Assembly (NCBI GenBank): GCA_039621445.1 | Contig: CP154956.1 | Span: 61,327,178-61,391,177, forward strand | DNA: 64,000 bases | Direction of reading: 5' to 3' | DNA from: Euglena gracilis | Taxonomy: Eukaryota > Euglenida > Euglenophyceae > Euglenales | Part shown: piece after piece, positions 47,173 to 57,100 of the stretch | Layout: each line of letters begins with the position of its first letter | Numbering within the stretch: position 1 is the stretch's first letter | Notes under the pieces: model-generated | Told to the model about the DNA's origin: nothing | The model's input: the letters and a program-made list of their open reading frames with translations, nothing else | The model's database searches: none | Made by a program: the position numbers and the translations under genes

Positions 47173-48387
47173 TCACTGAATTGTCTTCAGTTGCACCATT
47201 GCCTGCCTTCGGCATTGCAAACTCTTGATTGGTTGACTTTGAACCTGAGATAGAGGAACTGGAAGATAAAGACACACATTCCCCATTATGGTAATATTCT
47301 CCATATGGAGATGTGGTTGGGTTATGCAAAACACTTCGGGGGTTTTTGATGCCCGAGGATGTAAACCCCTCAAAAACATGACCCCGGCGTCCCTAAAGAC
47401 GGACTGGGGGTACAACATTTCGGTTTGAATTGTACCCCCCTCCCTTCCAACCGTTGCCTTTGGAAGAATCTTTCCCTTGGCCTTTGCCTTTGCCCTTTCC
47501 TTTTTGGGAAGATTGTTGATTCCAATTTCCATTTGATTGGCTGGACCCCCTTCCCCCATATCGACCTTGGCCTGGATAATTTTGGGCACCCTTGAAACTT
47601 TGGCCTTTCCAAGAGTTTTGGGTTTGATTTTGCGGTTGCCAAGTTGGCCAAGACGATCTTGGTGGTGTTTGAACCCAAACCCCACCATTGGTATTTGGCA
47701 CAAGTTTTGGAAGTTCTGCATTCTGTGCAACGTTTTGGGTATGACTTTCAGTGCAAATGGGAACAGGACCACTCGAAGCATTGGGCAAAGCCGAACCTGT
47801 GGACTTGGGTGTTGAAGGTGTCGGAGATGCCACCTGCTTTCCAGAAAAAGAACGTTTCTTTGAGGGTGAACCCTCCCGACTGTGGATTTCCCCCCTTTTC
47901 TCTCCGCCCCCACCGATCGAGAATGTCTGTATGAGGTTTGGCTGTGATTGGGGTTTAGCATCAAATCTTGCCGATCTCTGAGTGCCAATTTTGAAGTCAC
48001 GAGACGGAAAATGTCTTCAACACTCAAGTTTGGTTCATTTTCTCGAACCCGAACCAAAACATTGGAATCATTAAATTCTTTCCCATTGTAACATTTGAGT
48101 GTTTCACAACTTTGCACATCAGGCAACACAATTTCGAATTCCGTCTCACTCAATTTTGTGACTCTTGTGGGTTTCTTCCCAGTGAAAATCATAACAAAAT
48201 TTTCCATAACGGCTGTGGAGGTTGGATGTGGATAGTTAATTTGAACGGTTGGTTGGCTGGTTTTGATCCGTTCTTCCTCATCAGTAATCCAATGCACAAT
48301 AAAAGGAGGCATTTTTTCGATGAGTAATCTTTTCACCTCCCCCACACTAGCATCCTTGATTTTCTGTCGACACAACTTGAAGTCCAC
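47173..48387 (-). CDS. Element C: gag C-terminal region, Gly/Lys/Gln-rich
   Basis: The first about 150 residues (LCRQKIKDASVGEVKRLLIE, MENFVMIFTGKKPTRVTKLS, DIFRLVTSKLALRDRQDLML) look folded and continue the capsid. After about 47,930 the likely coding frame is that of 47,393-47,833: Pro/Ser/Thr then Gln/Asn/Gly-rich, with a basic Lys-Gly string (QKGKGKGKGQGKDSSKGNG). No zinc knuckle is visible; the basic tract may replace it for RNA binding. The reading then passes to the methyltransferase ORF. Confidence 0.55.
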   Translation of the reverse strand: MDFKLCRQKIKDASVGEVKRLLIEKMPPFIVHWITDEEERIKTSQPTVQINYPHPTSTAVMENFVMIFTGKKPTRVTKLSETEFEIVLPDVQSCETLKCYNGKEFNDSNVLVRVRENEPNLSVEDIFRLVTSKLALRDRQDLMLNPNHSQTSYRHSRSVGAERKGGKSTVGRVHPQRNVLFLESRWHLRHLQHPSPQVRLCPMLRVVLFPFALKVIPKTLHRMQNFQNLCQIPMVGFGFKHHQDRLGQLGNRKIKPKTLGKAKVSRVPKIIQAKVDMGEGGPANQMEIGINNLPKKERAKAKAKGKILPKATVGREGGTIQTEMLYPQSVFRDAGVMFLRGLHPRASKTPEVFCITQPHLHMENITIMGNVCLYLPVPLSQVQSQPIKSLQCRRQAMVQLKTIQ

Positions 48388-48752
48388 CTTGAAATTTTCC
48401 CAATCACGACGTGTAACCCTCCCTTGATGTCATAATGTAAGATCCCGAAAGTTTTTTCCGGCCCCAAACTCTTCATTTCTCGAATGCCAGGCATCCAACT
48501 TGGCCCACACTTCATTGAAAGTGAGTGTCTCCCCCATTCATCCAAATGCAAATTCAGCTGTTTTTTCCCCAAGTCATCCAAACAGAGTTCCAGGAGGCCC
48601 AATTTATCAGCTTCTGAAACTTGATTGAATTTTCGAATAAATCTGCCCCACTCATCCTTGAAGTTTGGCCAATCACCTGCATGACCTGAAAGTTTTCGGA
48701 CAACAACATTTCGCAAAATGTGTTGTGTCGCTGCAGACACAACAGTGATCAT
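48333..48752 (-). CDS. Element C: gag capsid N-terminal part
   Basis: KLSGHAGDWPNFKDEWGRFI, RKFNQVSEADKLGLLELCLD and KKQLNLHLDEWGR match the start of the Ty3 Gag capsid domain (F/L-x-G-x-x-x-D-W-x-x-F). A frameshift near 48,430 separates it from 47,173-48,387. Confidence 0.65.
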   Translation of the reverse strand: MITVVSAATQHILRNVVVRKLSGHAGDWPNFKDEWGRFIRKFNQVSEADKLGLLELCLDDLGKKQLNLHLDEWGRHSLSMKCGPSWMPGIREMKSLGPEKTFGILHYDIKGGLHVVIGKISRWTSSCVDRKSRMLVWGR

Positions 48753-48761
48753 TGGTGACCG

Positions 48762-49995
48762 TTAAGATGCCCCCCCTATGGCATTGATACTCACCTGGCC
48801 CACCATTAATGATCCATCCCCTAAATCTGGGCCCCCTTCCAATCCCAGATTAAGATCCCAGATTTCAATTAGCTGAACCGGCTTCACTCCCTTAATTCCA
48901 ACAAAACCCGAATTCGGCTTAAAAACTGGCTTGGGCTGTGTCACCGTAGATGCCTTGGGCTGAACCGTTTCAGTCAAAACTTGTTGCACCCTCCCTTCAA
49001 TGGCCTTCAACCGTGCCTCAAAATTGTTGCACAGATTTTGGACAACCTCCCTATGGCTTTTTTCCTTTGAAAAATCTGTTTGAATTTTGCCCAAAATCGC
49101 ACAAAACTGCTGTTTCATACAATTTTCCATGTCATTTCGCAGCTTGTCAAAATGTTCTTCTTTTTGCACTTGTTTCATTTTTTCCTCCATCATTTGGGTC
49201 ATCATGATTTGCATCATTTTTCTGACCTCAGCTGCCATTTCCCTCCGAACCTGAATTTGTATCGTTTCTTCTGTTTTCCCCACCATTTCAACAACTTTGT
49301 CCCAAGGCACCTCCTGGCTGCCCAGAAATTTCTCGATCCCAGCCAATCTGTCCCCCAGAGATTTGCTCTCCTGATTCACTGTCTGAAATCGCTGCTGCAT
49401 GTCACTTACTAGTGTTCCAAAATTTGTCTTAGATTCCTCCACAACAGTTTTCAGCCCGGCAGCAATTTCAGTGAATCGTCGATTCACCCCAGAGCACAGC
49501 TCACGGTTTGCATTCTGAAGTGCAGAAATTAATTTTTTGCAACTCCAATTTGTTCTCTCCCACAGCCCGAGAACAAATCCCAACCTCGTCAAAAAGTCCT
49601 GAAAATCTGACATCAATTTCCTTCTCCCTTTTCAAAATTTCGCTCAACTGCCCATCCAAAAAGTCCTTCACTGATTTCTCAAAAATCTGGGATTTTCCTT
49701 CAACCTGTCTTTCAACTTCGATTGACAAAAGTTGCTTGTGGCAGTTTGCAATATTTTCCACAGCATTCCTCCCTTGCTGGCACTGTGAAATAAAATGGCT
49801 GACTGACTGCTGAATTTCCTCCTGAGTTTTCTGTTTTTGCTGTTCAAACTGGCTGCAAATTTCAGCATTTCGCCGTTCCACATTTTCCTGAATAAAATGT
49901 AAAAGTTCGGCTTGTGTTCGAGAATTTTTTTCACCCAATTCTCGCTCAAAATTTTCCAGCCGATTTTCCACCACAACCTGGGGGGGGTATAACAC
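48762..49995 (-). CDS. Element C: gag coiled-coil region
   Basis: Two overlapping ORFs (49,501-49,995 and 48,762-49,616) in different frames form one long helical segment: NRLENFERELGEKNSRTQAE, QEEIQQSVSHFISQCQQGRN, then GLKTVVEESKTNFGTLVSDM and MMQIMMTQMMEEKMKQVQKE. Heptad spacing is clear throughout. Gag of A, B and D also has an N-terminal coiled coil. The frameshift lies near 49,560. Confidence 0.65.
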
Positions 49996-50028
49996 TTTCC
50001 CAGTAAGTTGAACTTCGGTTCAGCTCAG

Positions 50029-50749
50029 CTAATTGGCAGTCCACCCCCTGGGCCCAATTATCCCATGCGTCCCAATCTGAAATGTCAGCCCCCCCCCCAC
50101 CTGAACTCCTAAATCAGGTGGCTGGGGTTCAATTTCTTCATCCTCCTCCACCTGGGTTTTTGATGTTGCCACATTAAACACCCCCGATGATGATGCAGTA
50201 CAACCGAGATTTGCAGATTGCACCCTAGAAAATTTTGATTCAGAATACATTCTGGTCGCTTCTGAAAAAAATGTCTGTCCATCGACAGTTATTTCGCTGT
50301 GGCTGGCTGTCCCCCTGTCTTCCAACAATAAAATTGGAGTTACCCCCTCAATCTGGGGTATTTCGGCTCCAAAATTTGCAAACTGATTTGGACCAAAAAT
50401 CTGAAACCTGGGGGGTATCCAACCTGCAGCCACCAAAAGTTGTTCTGTTTCTTCAAACTGGCTGAGTCCAGACCCCCTGTCACTGTCAATTTCACTGTCG
50501 CTTTGATACTGGGGGGGTAAACCCGTCCATTGTACCAACTGATTTTCATCCCCCCCCTGTGATTCCTGGGGACTGGCCGTTATCTTCTGGGTTCCCACCT
50601 GAAAAGTCTGCGTTCGAAATTTCTGAACACGTATCAGAACCAGACTGTGATTGAAAATTGCTAATTTCCACAGATTCAGAAGAATTCAGGTTTGCCAATT
50701 TCGAAAATTCTTCACCAACAGAGCTGGTGAAGCTGCCTTTGCTAACCAT
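50029..50749 (-). CDS. Element C: gag N-terminal acidic region
   Basis: Two ORFs (50,546-50,749 and 50,029-50,598), overlapping in different frames. Ser/Glu/Gln-rich and acidic (QYQSDSEIDSDRGSGLSQFE; VEEDEEIEPQPPDLGVQVGG). Probably disordered. They connect the LTR-initiated peptide to the coiled coil. Confidence 0.45.
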
Positions 50750-50770
50750 GTTTAGCTGAGGGTCAAAGCT

Positions 50771-51250
50771 TCAGAAATATCCACAGATTCTGTTCGTATG
50801 ACCAACAGAATTTACCACTGTAATCATGTTTAAATCTTCGGCAAGATTACTGCTGGCTGTGCCGTCAAAATTGTCCGTATTTTCTGGGCTGAAAATTTTT
50901 TTGTCAACAGGGTTGGCAAAAACTCCTCTGCGTACCATGTTTACCCCGGGCGCCCCCCCTGCGGGTGTCGGACCGAAAACCCCAGCCCCCTGGCCGGCTG
51001 ACTCCTGCCCGTCACCCACCCCTGGGGCTGCCGTTCCCTGGCCAGGGCCCAGTGTTTTTCCGGGTGGTGGAGGGCTCAAGCCACCCCCCGTTTCGCCCAC
51101 TGGTATACCCCCCGACCAGAGGGGGGTGCGTAGGATCGAATTAGCTTTTTCGTGGAAATCTTGTACAAAAACAAAATTCCGCTCCAATGAAAATGTTTCT
51201 CCAAACTTTGATCCCCATGAGGCCATTTCACTCCTCCTTTCTTCCGGCAT
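50771..51250 (-). CDS. Element C: gag leader ORF starting inside the 5' LTR
   Basis: 160 codons beginning MPEERRSEMASWGSKFGETF within the LTR (51,250). It runs over the LTR end and primer site (GVN then MVRRGVFANPVDK) and stops at 50,771. Composition is Gly/Pro-rich in the middle. The start codon and first about 100 codons are also in the 3' LTR (26,116-26,475), with one visible codon change. Element B has the same arrangement, so an LTR-internal gag start may be a shared trait. Confidence 0.5.
   Translation of the reverse strand: MPEERRSEMASWGSKFGETFSLERNFVFVQDFHEKANSILRTPLWSGGIPVGETGGGLSPPPPGKTLGPGQGTAAPGVGDGQESAGQGAGVFGPTPAGGAPGVNMVRRGVFANPVDKKIFSPENTDNFDGTASSNLAEDLNMITVVNSVGHTNRICGYF
50920..50937 (-). 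other. Element C primer-binding site (variant)
   Basis: Minus strand TGGTACGCAGAGGAGTTT directly after the LTR end GTAAACA. It resembles TGGTAGCAGAGG with one extra C. Confidence 0.6.
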
Positions 51251-51591
51251 GCAAAAGATTGATAATGGGTAAGGGTGGTGTTTTGTTCACTGAAATGGTG
51301 GTCAAAAAGCAACAATGACACACCGTGAATGAGGAAAGGTGGGACCTGACCTTTGAACTTGAAATTCTCAAAAATGACAATTCTTCAACGAAATAATTCT
51401 TGAGGGCTTCAATTCTCAATTGTATGTAACAAGGAAACCCACAAGTCTGCGGAAGCAAATTGTGCTGAATTGGAACCTCAAATTAGGCTTTTCCTATAGA
51501 ACACGCGTTCTGCGCGGAATGAAAAATTCTGTGTTTTCAAAAGCTTCCGCCCTGCCATTTTTGACTGTCGGACGCCCCCCGACAGTCGACA
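50938..51591 (-). repeat. Element C 5' LTR (654 bp)
   Basis: Partner of 26,163-26,818; differs at about 15 bases and a 2-bp gap (cacaagtc versus cacaaaagtc). GTAC follows at 51,592-51,595, matching 26,159-26,162. Confidence 0.92.
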
Positions 51592-51595
51592 GTAC

Positions 51596-52616
51596 CTCTG
51601 CGGGGTTTTACCGCTTGACAAATTTGACACCGTTGCGCTATTCGCAAACAGCGTGAGTAAAGCTCTTTTTCGCTCAGGGTTGTACAGTACCTGCGGCCCA
51701 CCAACGAAAGAAGTTTGGGGGCCCCAGGGTGACCATGGTTGTGATAGCACAAAATCACATCATCAACCAGGTCCTAGGGGATACAATATTTGTAACCCGA
51801 TTCATTGCGAAAAACCAACCTTAAAGGTGAAAGAGTGTAATTCTCCAGCACTTCGCCATTATGAAGTCTGGTGACAATGGTGTCATACACCGGATCACGA
51901 CTATAATCCCATTCGCGAAAGAACAGTGGGGAAGGGGACTCCGTGCACGTAATACGCCGGGTTCCGGACGTGCCTCCACGTCGGCGCCTTCCACGCACTG
52001 GTGCGCCCAGGAATAGTTGTGAAACGGGAAAAGAATCCAAAAGATTGTCCGCAGCGTCGTTTCGACGTGCGTATTCGTCAGCTTCCTGACTTCCATGAAA
52101 AGTCGCGTCTCCCTCATCCGGGTTCCCAAGGTAATACCAAGGGGCCCGACTGAGCGGATCCGCTACTTTTTGCGTGTGAACAGGGGTATAAATAACCACA
52201 AGGTTGAATTGACTCAAGAACTCATGCCATCTGCATCGCCTTCCGACCGATGACATGGCCTTGTTCAAATCCTCGGTGTACCAGTGTTGGAGACTCTCAT
52301 GATCGGTCTTGACGAGGATCTGGACGAGGCTGCTGGCTACCCAGCTTCGGAATTTCTGGAGTATAAGCACGATTGCGTAGGTTTCCTTCTCGCGTATACT
52401 CCACTTGACTTGACCTTTACCGCCGTCGCCCTGTAGCTTTCTGCTGAAGAAAGCCACAGGTCGCAGTTCATTCGCCGCGTTTTGCTGGCTAAGAACTCCG
52501 CCAACAGCGTAATCGCCGCTGTCGACTTCCAGCACATATGGTTTGTACGGGTCCGCAATTTCGAGGACAACATTCTCCAAAAGCAAAACCTTGATTTTCT
52601 CACGGGCCTCGCACAT
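51596..52616 (-). CDS. Element D: RNase H and integrase zinc finger (split from its core by element C)
   Basis: RNase H: KPYVLEVDSGDYAVGGVLSQ (first Asp), REKETYAIVLILQKF (Glu), VKTDHESLQHW (Asp), VADPLSRAPWY. A spacer of about 100 residues follows, then RLVFRNESGYKYCIP, then in another frame ILCYHNHGHPGAPKLLSLVG and RCQICQAVK, the HHCC zinc-binding domain, ending at the insertion point of C. The integrase core resumes at 26,158 on the other side. RNase H acidic residues are intact; one frameshift near 51,775 separates the zinc finger. Confidence 0.85.
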
Positions 52617-52716
52617 TTGGTGACTTTGGTGTTGTCAACAGCCCGGTTTTTGAGCTGTTTGGTGAGGGGCACCACGATTTTCGCGAAGTACCTCATATAT
52701 ATCGCGTAGTATTGGG

Positions 52717-53193
52717 CTAATCCCAAAATCCTTTGAGGTGAGTAATCGTTTTGATTACCCCAGGCTTCTTAATGGCTTCGAGTTTACTCGCAGCGGCTTT
52801 CCGCTGTCCATTGTTGAGGATGTGGCCGCAAAATTTTATAAGCTCGCGAAACAAATGCATTTTCGCGCCTTTCGGGAAAAGCACATGTTTTTGGAACGCG
52901 GTTAATACCGCGCAAACACGGTGGAAGTGAGTGTCGAGGATATCCTCGCTCGATCTTGCAGATGGTGGTGGTGTTCCCACCAGCACATCATCAATGTACA
53001 CAATGGCAAACATTAAGTCGCGTATAACCCATTGAATCATGCGTTGAAACATGGCTGGACCATTCTTAACACCCACGGAGAGTACCGTCCATTGGTACAC
53101 ACCCTTGGATGTCACGAATGCCGTGTATGGTTGTGAGTCAGGGTGCAAGTGCATTTGGTGAAAACCGTCCTCCAGATCGAAAATTGACCACAA
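52717..53193 (-). CDS. Element D: reverse transcriptase palm
   Basis: WSIFDLEDGFHQMHLHPDSQ (catalytic Asp), SVGVKNGPAMFQRMIQWVIR, and AIVYIDDVLVGTPP (YIDD active site), followed by FCGHILNNGQRKAAASKLEA. It is frame-shifted relative to the upstream ORF 53,138-54,235, which carries the fingers, and to 52,337-52,726, which carries QYYAIYMRYFAKIVVPLTKQ. Typical Ty3 RT in an eroded frame. Confidence 0.85.
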   Translation of the reverse strand: MWSIFDLEDGFHQMHLHPDSQPYTAFVTSKGVYQWTVLSVGVKNGPAMFQRMIQWVIRDLMFAIVYIDDVLVGTPPPSARSSEDILDTHFHRVCAVLTAFQKHVLFPKGAKMHLFRELIKFCGHILNNGQRKAAASKLEAIKKPGVIKTITHLKGFWD

Positions 53194-54235
53194 ACGGTTT
53201 TTCCGATTGTTTGGCGATCAAATCCTCGATCAGGGGAAGCGGGAAGGGGTCATCATTTGTCTGGGAGTTCAAGTACCGGTAATCCAGCACCAGTCTCCAT
53301 TTCTTCTGCCCTGAGGGGTCTGGGGGTTTAGGAACAACAAATGCCTGGGATGTCCACTCGCTTTTTGAGGGTACAATCCACTTGCGCTGAATAAGCTTCT
53401 CAATCATTTCATTGAGAGCTTGTTCGCGTTCTCCCGAACAACGAAAAAATTTCTGGTGCATTGGTTTGGCTCCTTCCTTCAGCTCGATCTTGCAAACACC
53501 GATCGGACCGCGTATCGCGGGGTCGATGTCGCACGCGTATACTGGATTTTCCAGCACACCGTGAAATTCGCGGGTAATCCGCGAACAGAATTCGGCTGAC
53601 TTAGGATGCTGACCTGCACTTTCGATGACTGCGGAAACCGCCAGGGTATCCCTGGGGCTACCGAGCTTCCTCGGCACCGCGAATTCGGACATTCCGAATG
53701 CATCGAAGAAACGTACGCGAAAAACGATTTCTTGTAAGGGTGGTAATATTTTACCACAAAAATCTTCAAAAATCGGTACATTAGTGGGTAAATCCCACCA
53801 ATGAAAACACGCATACGATAGTTGGGTGAACCATTCCGCATCCGGAATGATTGGTATGAGAATAACTCCACGGGCTTCATCCCGCAGAATTTTCTCAACC
53901 GCACATTCGATAAGTTTTGGAGGGGGGTGCATCCATAACACCGTATCACCCCAAAATTTATCAAATGCGTTGGAGTGTTGTGACCAATGACGTGGCAAAC
54001 GGGCATGTGCATTGGATGAAAAGGCATCGATTTCCAATGCCAAATCAAAAGAATCAGCCAATGTCGCGATTTTGGAAAACCATCGTTCCAAAATGCGATA
54101 TTGACCAAAATTGAAAGCATTCCATACGCGTTTCGCGTATTCATGCACCCGATTTACGGGTTGGAGTGAAGAAACACAATGAGTGGATGAGTGGACATGC
54201 GGGCTGTCTTCCACTGCCTCAAGGGTTAATCCCAA
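53138..54235 (-). CDS. Element D: Dam-like domain fused upstream of RT
   Basis: 365 codons. Residues about 62-165 form the Dam-like domain: LEIDAFSSNAHARLPRHWSQ (D-x-F...N...P), DTVLWMHPPPKLIECAVEKI (HPPP at the NPPY position, so probably catalytically dead), ILRDEARGVILIPIIPDAEW. After a linker, RT begins at about residue 255 with IGVCKIELKEGAKPMHQKFF, VPSKSEWTSQAFVVPKPPDP and KKWRLVLDYRYLNSQTNDDP. The order is protease, Dam-like, RT, unlike B and C. The region contains many short hairpins (for example 53,641-53,699). Confidence 0.75.
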   Translation of the reverse strand: MGLTLEAVEDSPHVHSSTHCVSSLQPVNRVHEYAKRVWNAFNFGQYRILERWFSKIATLADSFDLALEIDAFSSNAHARLPRHWSQHSNAFDKFWGDTVLWMHPPPKLIECAVEKILRDEARGVILIPIIPDAEWFTQLSYACFHWWDLPTNVPIFEDFCGKILPPLQEIVFRVRFFDAFGMSEFAVPRKLGSPRDTLAVSAVIESAGQHPKSAEFCSRITREFHGVLENPVYACDIDPAIRGPIGVCKIELKEGAKPMHQKFFRCSGEREQALNEMIEKLIQRKWIVPSKSEWTSQAFVVPKPPDPSGQKKWRLVLDYRYLNSQTNDDPFPLPLIEDLIAKQSEKPFVVNFRSGGRFSPNALAP

Positions 54236-54262
54236 GGGAGTTTGGACAGGCTGGGGTTTTCC

Positions 54263-55485
54263 CTATTCTGCATCAAATTCGTACCCAGTGTAATCGGGAT
54301 GGTGATTAGAAATGACTCTTTTCGCGATTCCAAACAACGAGGCTAATCCGCGTTGTTGGAGTACTCGGTGTATCTCCGCGCATTGCGGGCTACAACCAAG
54401 TGTATCTTGGTGTGTGGATTCCGTTTTTGGAATTGCGATTAGTGTCGGATTTTGAACTAAACATCCACAATCGAAATCCGATTGGGTGGAAATTCTCCTG
54501 CAGTGCACACATTGGAAGGAAGTGTAGTGGTGTGACGGGTGTGCGTATAAGTGGGTGTCGCTGGCATTAGCCGGTGAGTCTTGTACCGGTGTGCCTGGAT
54601 TCGGCACAACTGGTGGGAAACGGAGTGGTGGTGTAGCTGGGCGACTACTCGACACCGTAATTACTTCAGGCCTTTGGGCTTTCGTCTTGTAACCCAGTGA
54701 AACGGCGGGGGTACCGCTACTCGCTTGCTCTACCTCATGTGGAACGCATGTTGGTGTGTCATTGGGTAGGGGGGAGGCTTTCTCCGTACCCCGGGTGTGG
54801 AAAACGGTTGTTGGTGTGGTGGATAACGGTGTTGCCATTGTGGGTAACGGTGTTGGGAAAGTGGTGGTCATCATAGTGGATGCCAACGGTGATGGTGGTT
54901 TGGGTGGCATTGAAATGTTGGGTGCTGTGCGCAAACCGTTGGAGTGGCAATCCACAACCAATCAGTCTGGCGTAAAAATGGGTACCCCAAAATTACGTCA
55001 GACCCGTGAATTCCGGACTCGTAACCCCAAATATTGGTGAAATGTTGTATTTGTGGGGGGTGTGAGTGATGCTTGGGAATGATGGGCAAGAGTATCTCGA
55101 GCACACATCGAGCGCACATGGGGGTGTTATCCGCGGTTGTAATTTTGATCGGTTTCTTGGCGCTTACCAAGAGAGGCTTCGGTATCAACCCCAACCGAAA
55201 GAGCAGTGCAATGCGACAACCAGTGTCAATGAGAATTTTAACTTTGGTGGAGAAATTTTGAATGCGGATTTCCGCTTGGACGAGTAATTCCATTGGTGGT
55301 ACGCAAACTGAAGGGTCTGGCGGAAATACGTTTGCATGCCAACTTTCCCATGAACCCTTTCCTACTTTGCTCAGCCTTCTGAGCGGAAATGCGGATTGGG
55401 GGGTAGGGGACCCGAAATAATTCCGGGTACCGACCGTGTAGGCGGATGGGCAGGGGGGGCAAGGTTGATCAGGTCTTACCTCCAT
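54263..55485 (-). CDS. Element D: retropepsin and Cys-containing linker
   Basis: Protease in 54,871-55,485: VKILIDTGCRIALLFRLGLI (DTG) and SDVILGYPFLRQTDWLW. Then 54,263-54,961, Pro/Thr/Ser-rich, with a possible zinc site (CVHCRRISTQSDFDCGC) and HQDTLGCSPQCAEIHRVLQQ. The two ORFs overlap in different frames. The linker leads into the Dam-like/RT ORF. Confidence 0.75.
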
Positions 55486-55592
55486 CTGTTCATCAGCCCA
55501 GAGGTCCGTGCCCTTGGACCTCGGGCTCCCCTACTCCAAGTCCGAACCGGCCGCATAGCCGGCAACGGACTTCTTGGTGGAATATATGGAAT

Positions 55593-56870
55593 TCAATGAG
55601 CGCACCGCCATTCGGGCCTCATTAAATTCCCTGTCCGAGGTCTCATCCCCCTCCCTGCCCGAAGCCGGGGTATCCTCCTCCAAACAAGAAATCTTGAAAC
55701 CGACTTTTGCCGGTTGGAGGAGTTACCACGGTCCTCGCGGCGCTTACCGCGATTTCCGTAGCCAGGCCGGGGGGAACGAGATCTGGGACATTTGGATGAG
55801 TGGTGGTCCTTGGAACCGCAAAGTGAACAACGGGATTTGTGGCGGGATTCCGCATAACGGGGGGAACGGTATTCCGTTCTTCCGTCAAACCGTCGTGGTG
55901 AACGGGTTTCCCGTCGACCATGATCGGTGTACCGGGGTTTCCCCGGTGACTCGCACGAAGAGGATGATCCACTTCGCGAACGAGATCGTGAAGAATCGCG
56001 ATTAAAATCCCGTTTTCGGGTAGGGGGACCAGGTGACCGACCGCGAGGAGGACGATTTTCCCGACCATCACGCGATGGTGACTTGGGCCTACTACCGCTA
56101 AAGCGGTTCTCCGAAGAACGTGAAACTCCCGATTGACGTGAAAACGCCGAGGAACCCGATCCCCGTGAGGAGGTCGAGCCCCTTGGGCTTCCAATACGCT
56201 TTCGCGCATCGGGATTCGGGCATTCCCGAGACATGTGACCAGATTTGTTGCACAAAAAGCACAGTTTATCCGTGCCCCGGTCCGAAGAACGCTGATTCCG
56301 CGTTTTCGGTCCCGTGGTGGGTGATCTCGGTGACATGGGTGATTTCTGCAACGCATTGACCGCACCTGCAGGGATTCCCGCGGTGGGATGTGTTTGGAAA
56401 GCGGACTGTATTTGTCCCAAAACTTGTGTGAGCTTGAGTTGCTTTGACACATAATTCCAACGTTGGGCAAGAGTCATCTCATGCCTCGCCAACTCCTCGC
56501 GATGGATATCCTTCACGAGGGATGGTGTGAAATGCAACAAAACCGCATCCAATTGTTCGCGCATTTGCTTCTCGCTAAGTTCATCAACTTCGGAAGAAAG
56601 TGCTAAACATTTGGCATACCAAAGGTCAATGGATTTCCATTTGCGATCCGATGGTGCGCATTGTCGCCATTTCTTCTCCAGGGTAATCCTGGTTACCAGA
56701 CTTGAGTTGGTTGAAGCGTATTGTTCAACCAGGTCATCGAATGATACGCCATTACGTATCACCAAATTGCGTGAGCGTTCTCGCTCCTCCCTCGGTAGGC
56801 AATCGATGAATTCCATCTTGACTTCCTCAGGATTCGGGTCTTGGTTGGGTCCCTTTCCTTTAGTGCCCAT
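55593..56870 (-). CDS. Element D: gag capsid tail and nucleocapsid with two zinc knuckles
   Basis: 425 codons. The first about 170 residues are helical capsid sequence (FIDCLPREERERSRNLVIRN, WKSIDLWYAKCLALSSEVDE, LARHEMTLAQRWNYVSKQLK). Knuckle 1 is CFLCNKSGHMSREC; knuckle 2, about 120 residues later, is CSLCGSKDHHSSKC, both C-x2-C-x4-H-x4-C. Between them lies a long Arg/Ser-rich stretch (SSRSRSRSGSSSSCESPGK), presumably RNA-binding. The frame shifts near 55,690. Confidence 0.8.
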   Translation of the reverse strand: MGTKGKGPNQDPNPEEVKMEFIDCLPREERERSRNLVIRNGVSFDDLVEQYASTNSSLVTRITLEKKWRQCAPSDRKWKSIDLWYAKCLALSSEVDELSEKQMREQLDAVLLHFTPSLVKDIHREELARHEMTLAQRWNYVSKQLKLTQVLGQIQSAFQTHPTAGIPAGAVNALQKSPMSPRSPTTGPKTRNQRSSDRGTDKLCFLCNKSGHMSRECPNPDARKRIGSPRGSTSSRGSGSSAFSRQSGVSRSSENRFSGSRPKSPSRDGRENRPPRGRSPGPPTRKRDFNRDSSRSRSRSGSSSSCESPGKPRYTDHGRRETRSPRRFDGRTEYRSPRYAESRHKSRCSLCGSKDHHSSKCPRSRSPRPGYGNRGKRREDRGNSSNRQKSVSRFLVWRRIPRLRAGRGMRPRTGNLMRPEWRCAH

Positions 56871-57096
56871 TAGTACTCCGAGTCCCGAAAAATTGTCTCC
56901 ATGTGGTTGGATCCCCGTCCCATTGGGGTTTCACCTTGTTCGCGATTGCGATGGTGCCCTTGAAGTCTCTCTGAGTAACCCGCTGACCCTCGGTGGTATT
57001 CCATGGGTTTGGGTCTGGGTAATTCTTAACACCAAACGCGTTTCGCGGATTTTCCGCTCCATGTGTACCCCGTGCAGGATTTCCCGCACAAAGAGT
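56871..57096 (-). CDS. Element D: gag fragment between the small insertion and the capsid ORF
   Basis: A minus-strand frame reads NPARGTHGAENPRNAFGVKN, then TQRDFKGTIAIANKVKPQWD and WRQFFGTRSTNGH, ending in a stop just before the ORF at 56,870. It looks like the start of the capsid (DPTTWRQFF) and joins the coiled-coil gag on the far side of the small element. Confidence 0.5.
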
Positions 57097-57100
57097 AGGG

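Larger units (their letters stand above)
26163..51591 (-). mobile_element. Element C: Ty3/gypsy chromovirus inserted in D and itself split by B
   Basis: LTRs at 26,163-26,818 and 50,938-51,591 have TG/CA ends and are flanked by identical GTAC (26,159-26,162 and 51,592-51,595). Minus-strand order: LTR with gag start, primer site, coiled-coil gag, capsid, methyltransferase, Dam-like domain, protease, RT, RNase H (cut by B at 30,653-44,032), integrase, chromodomain, 1.5 kb non-coding region with G runs, polypurine tract, LTR. Net length without B is about 12.0 kb. LTRs differ at about 15 positions plus a 2-bp gap by eye. Gag, protease and RT are frame-broken; the integrase ORF is intact. Confidence 0.9.
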
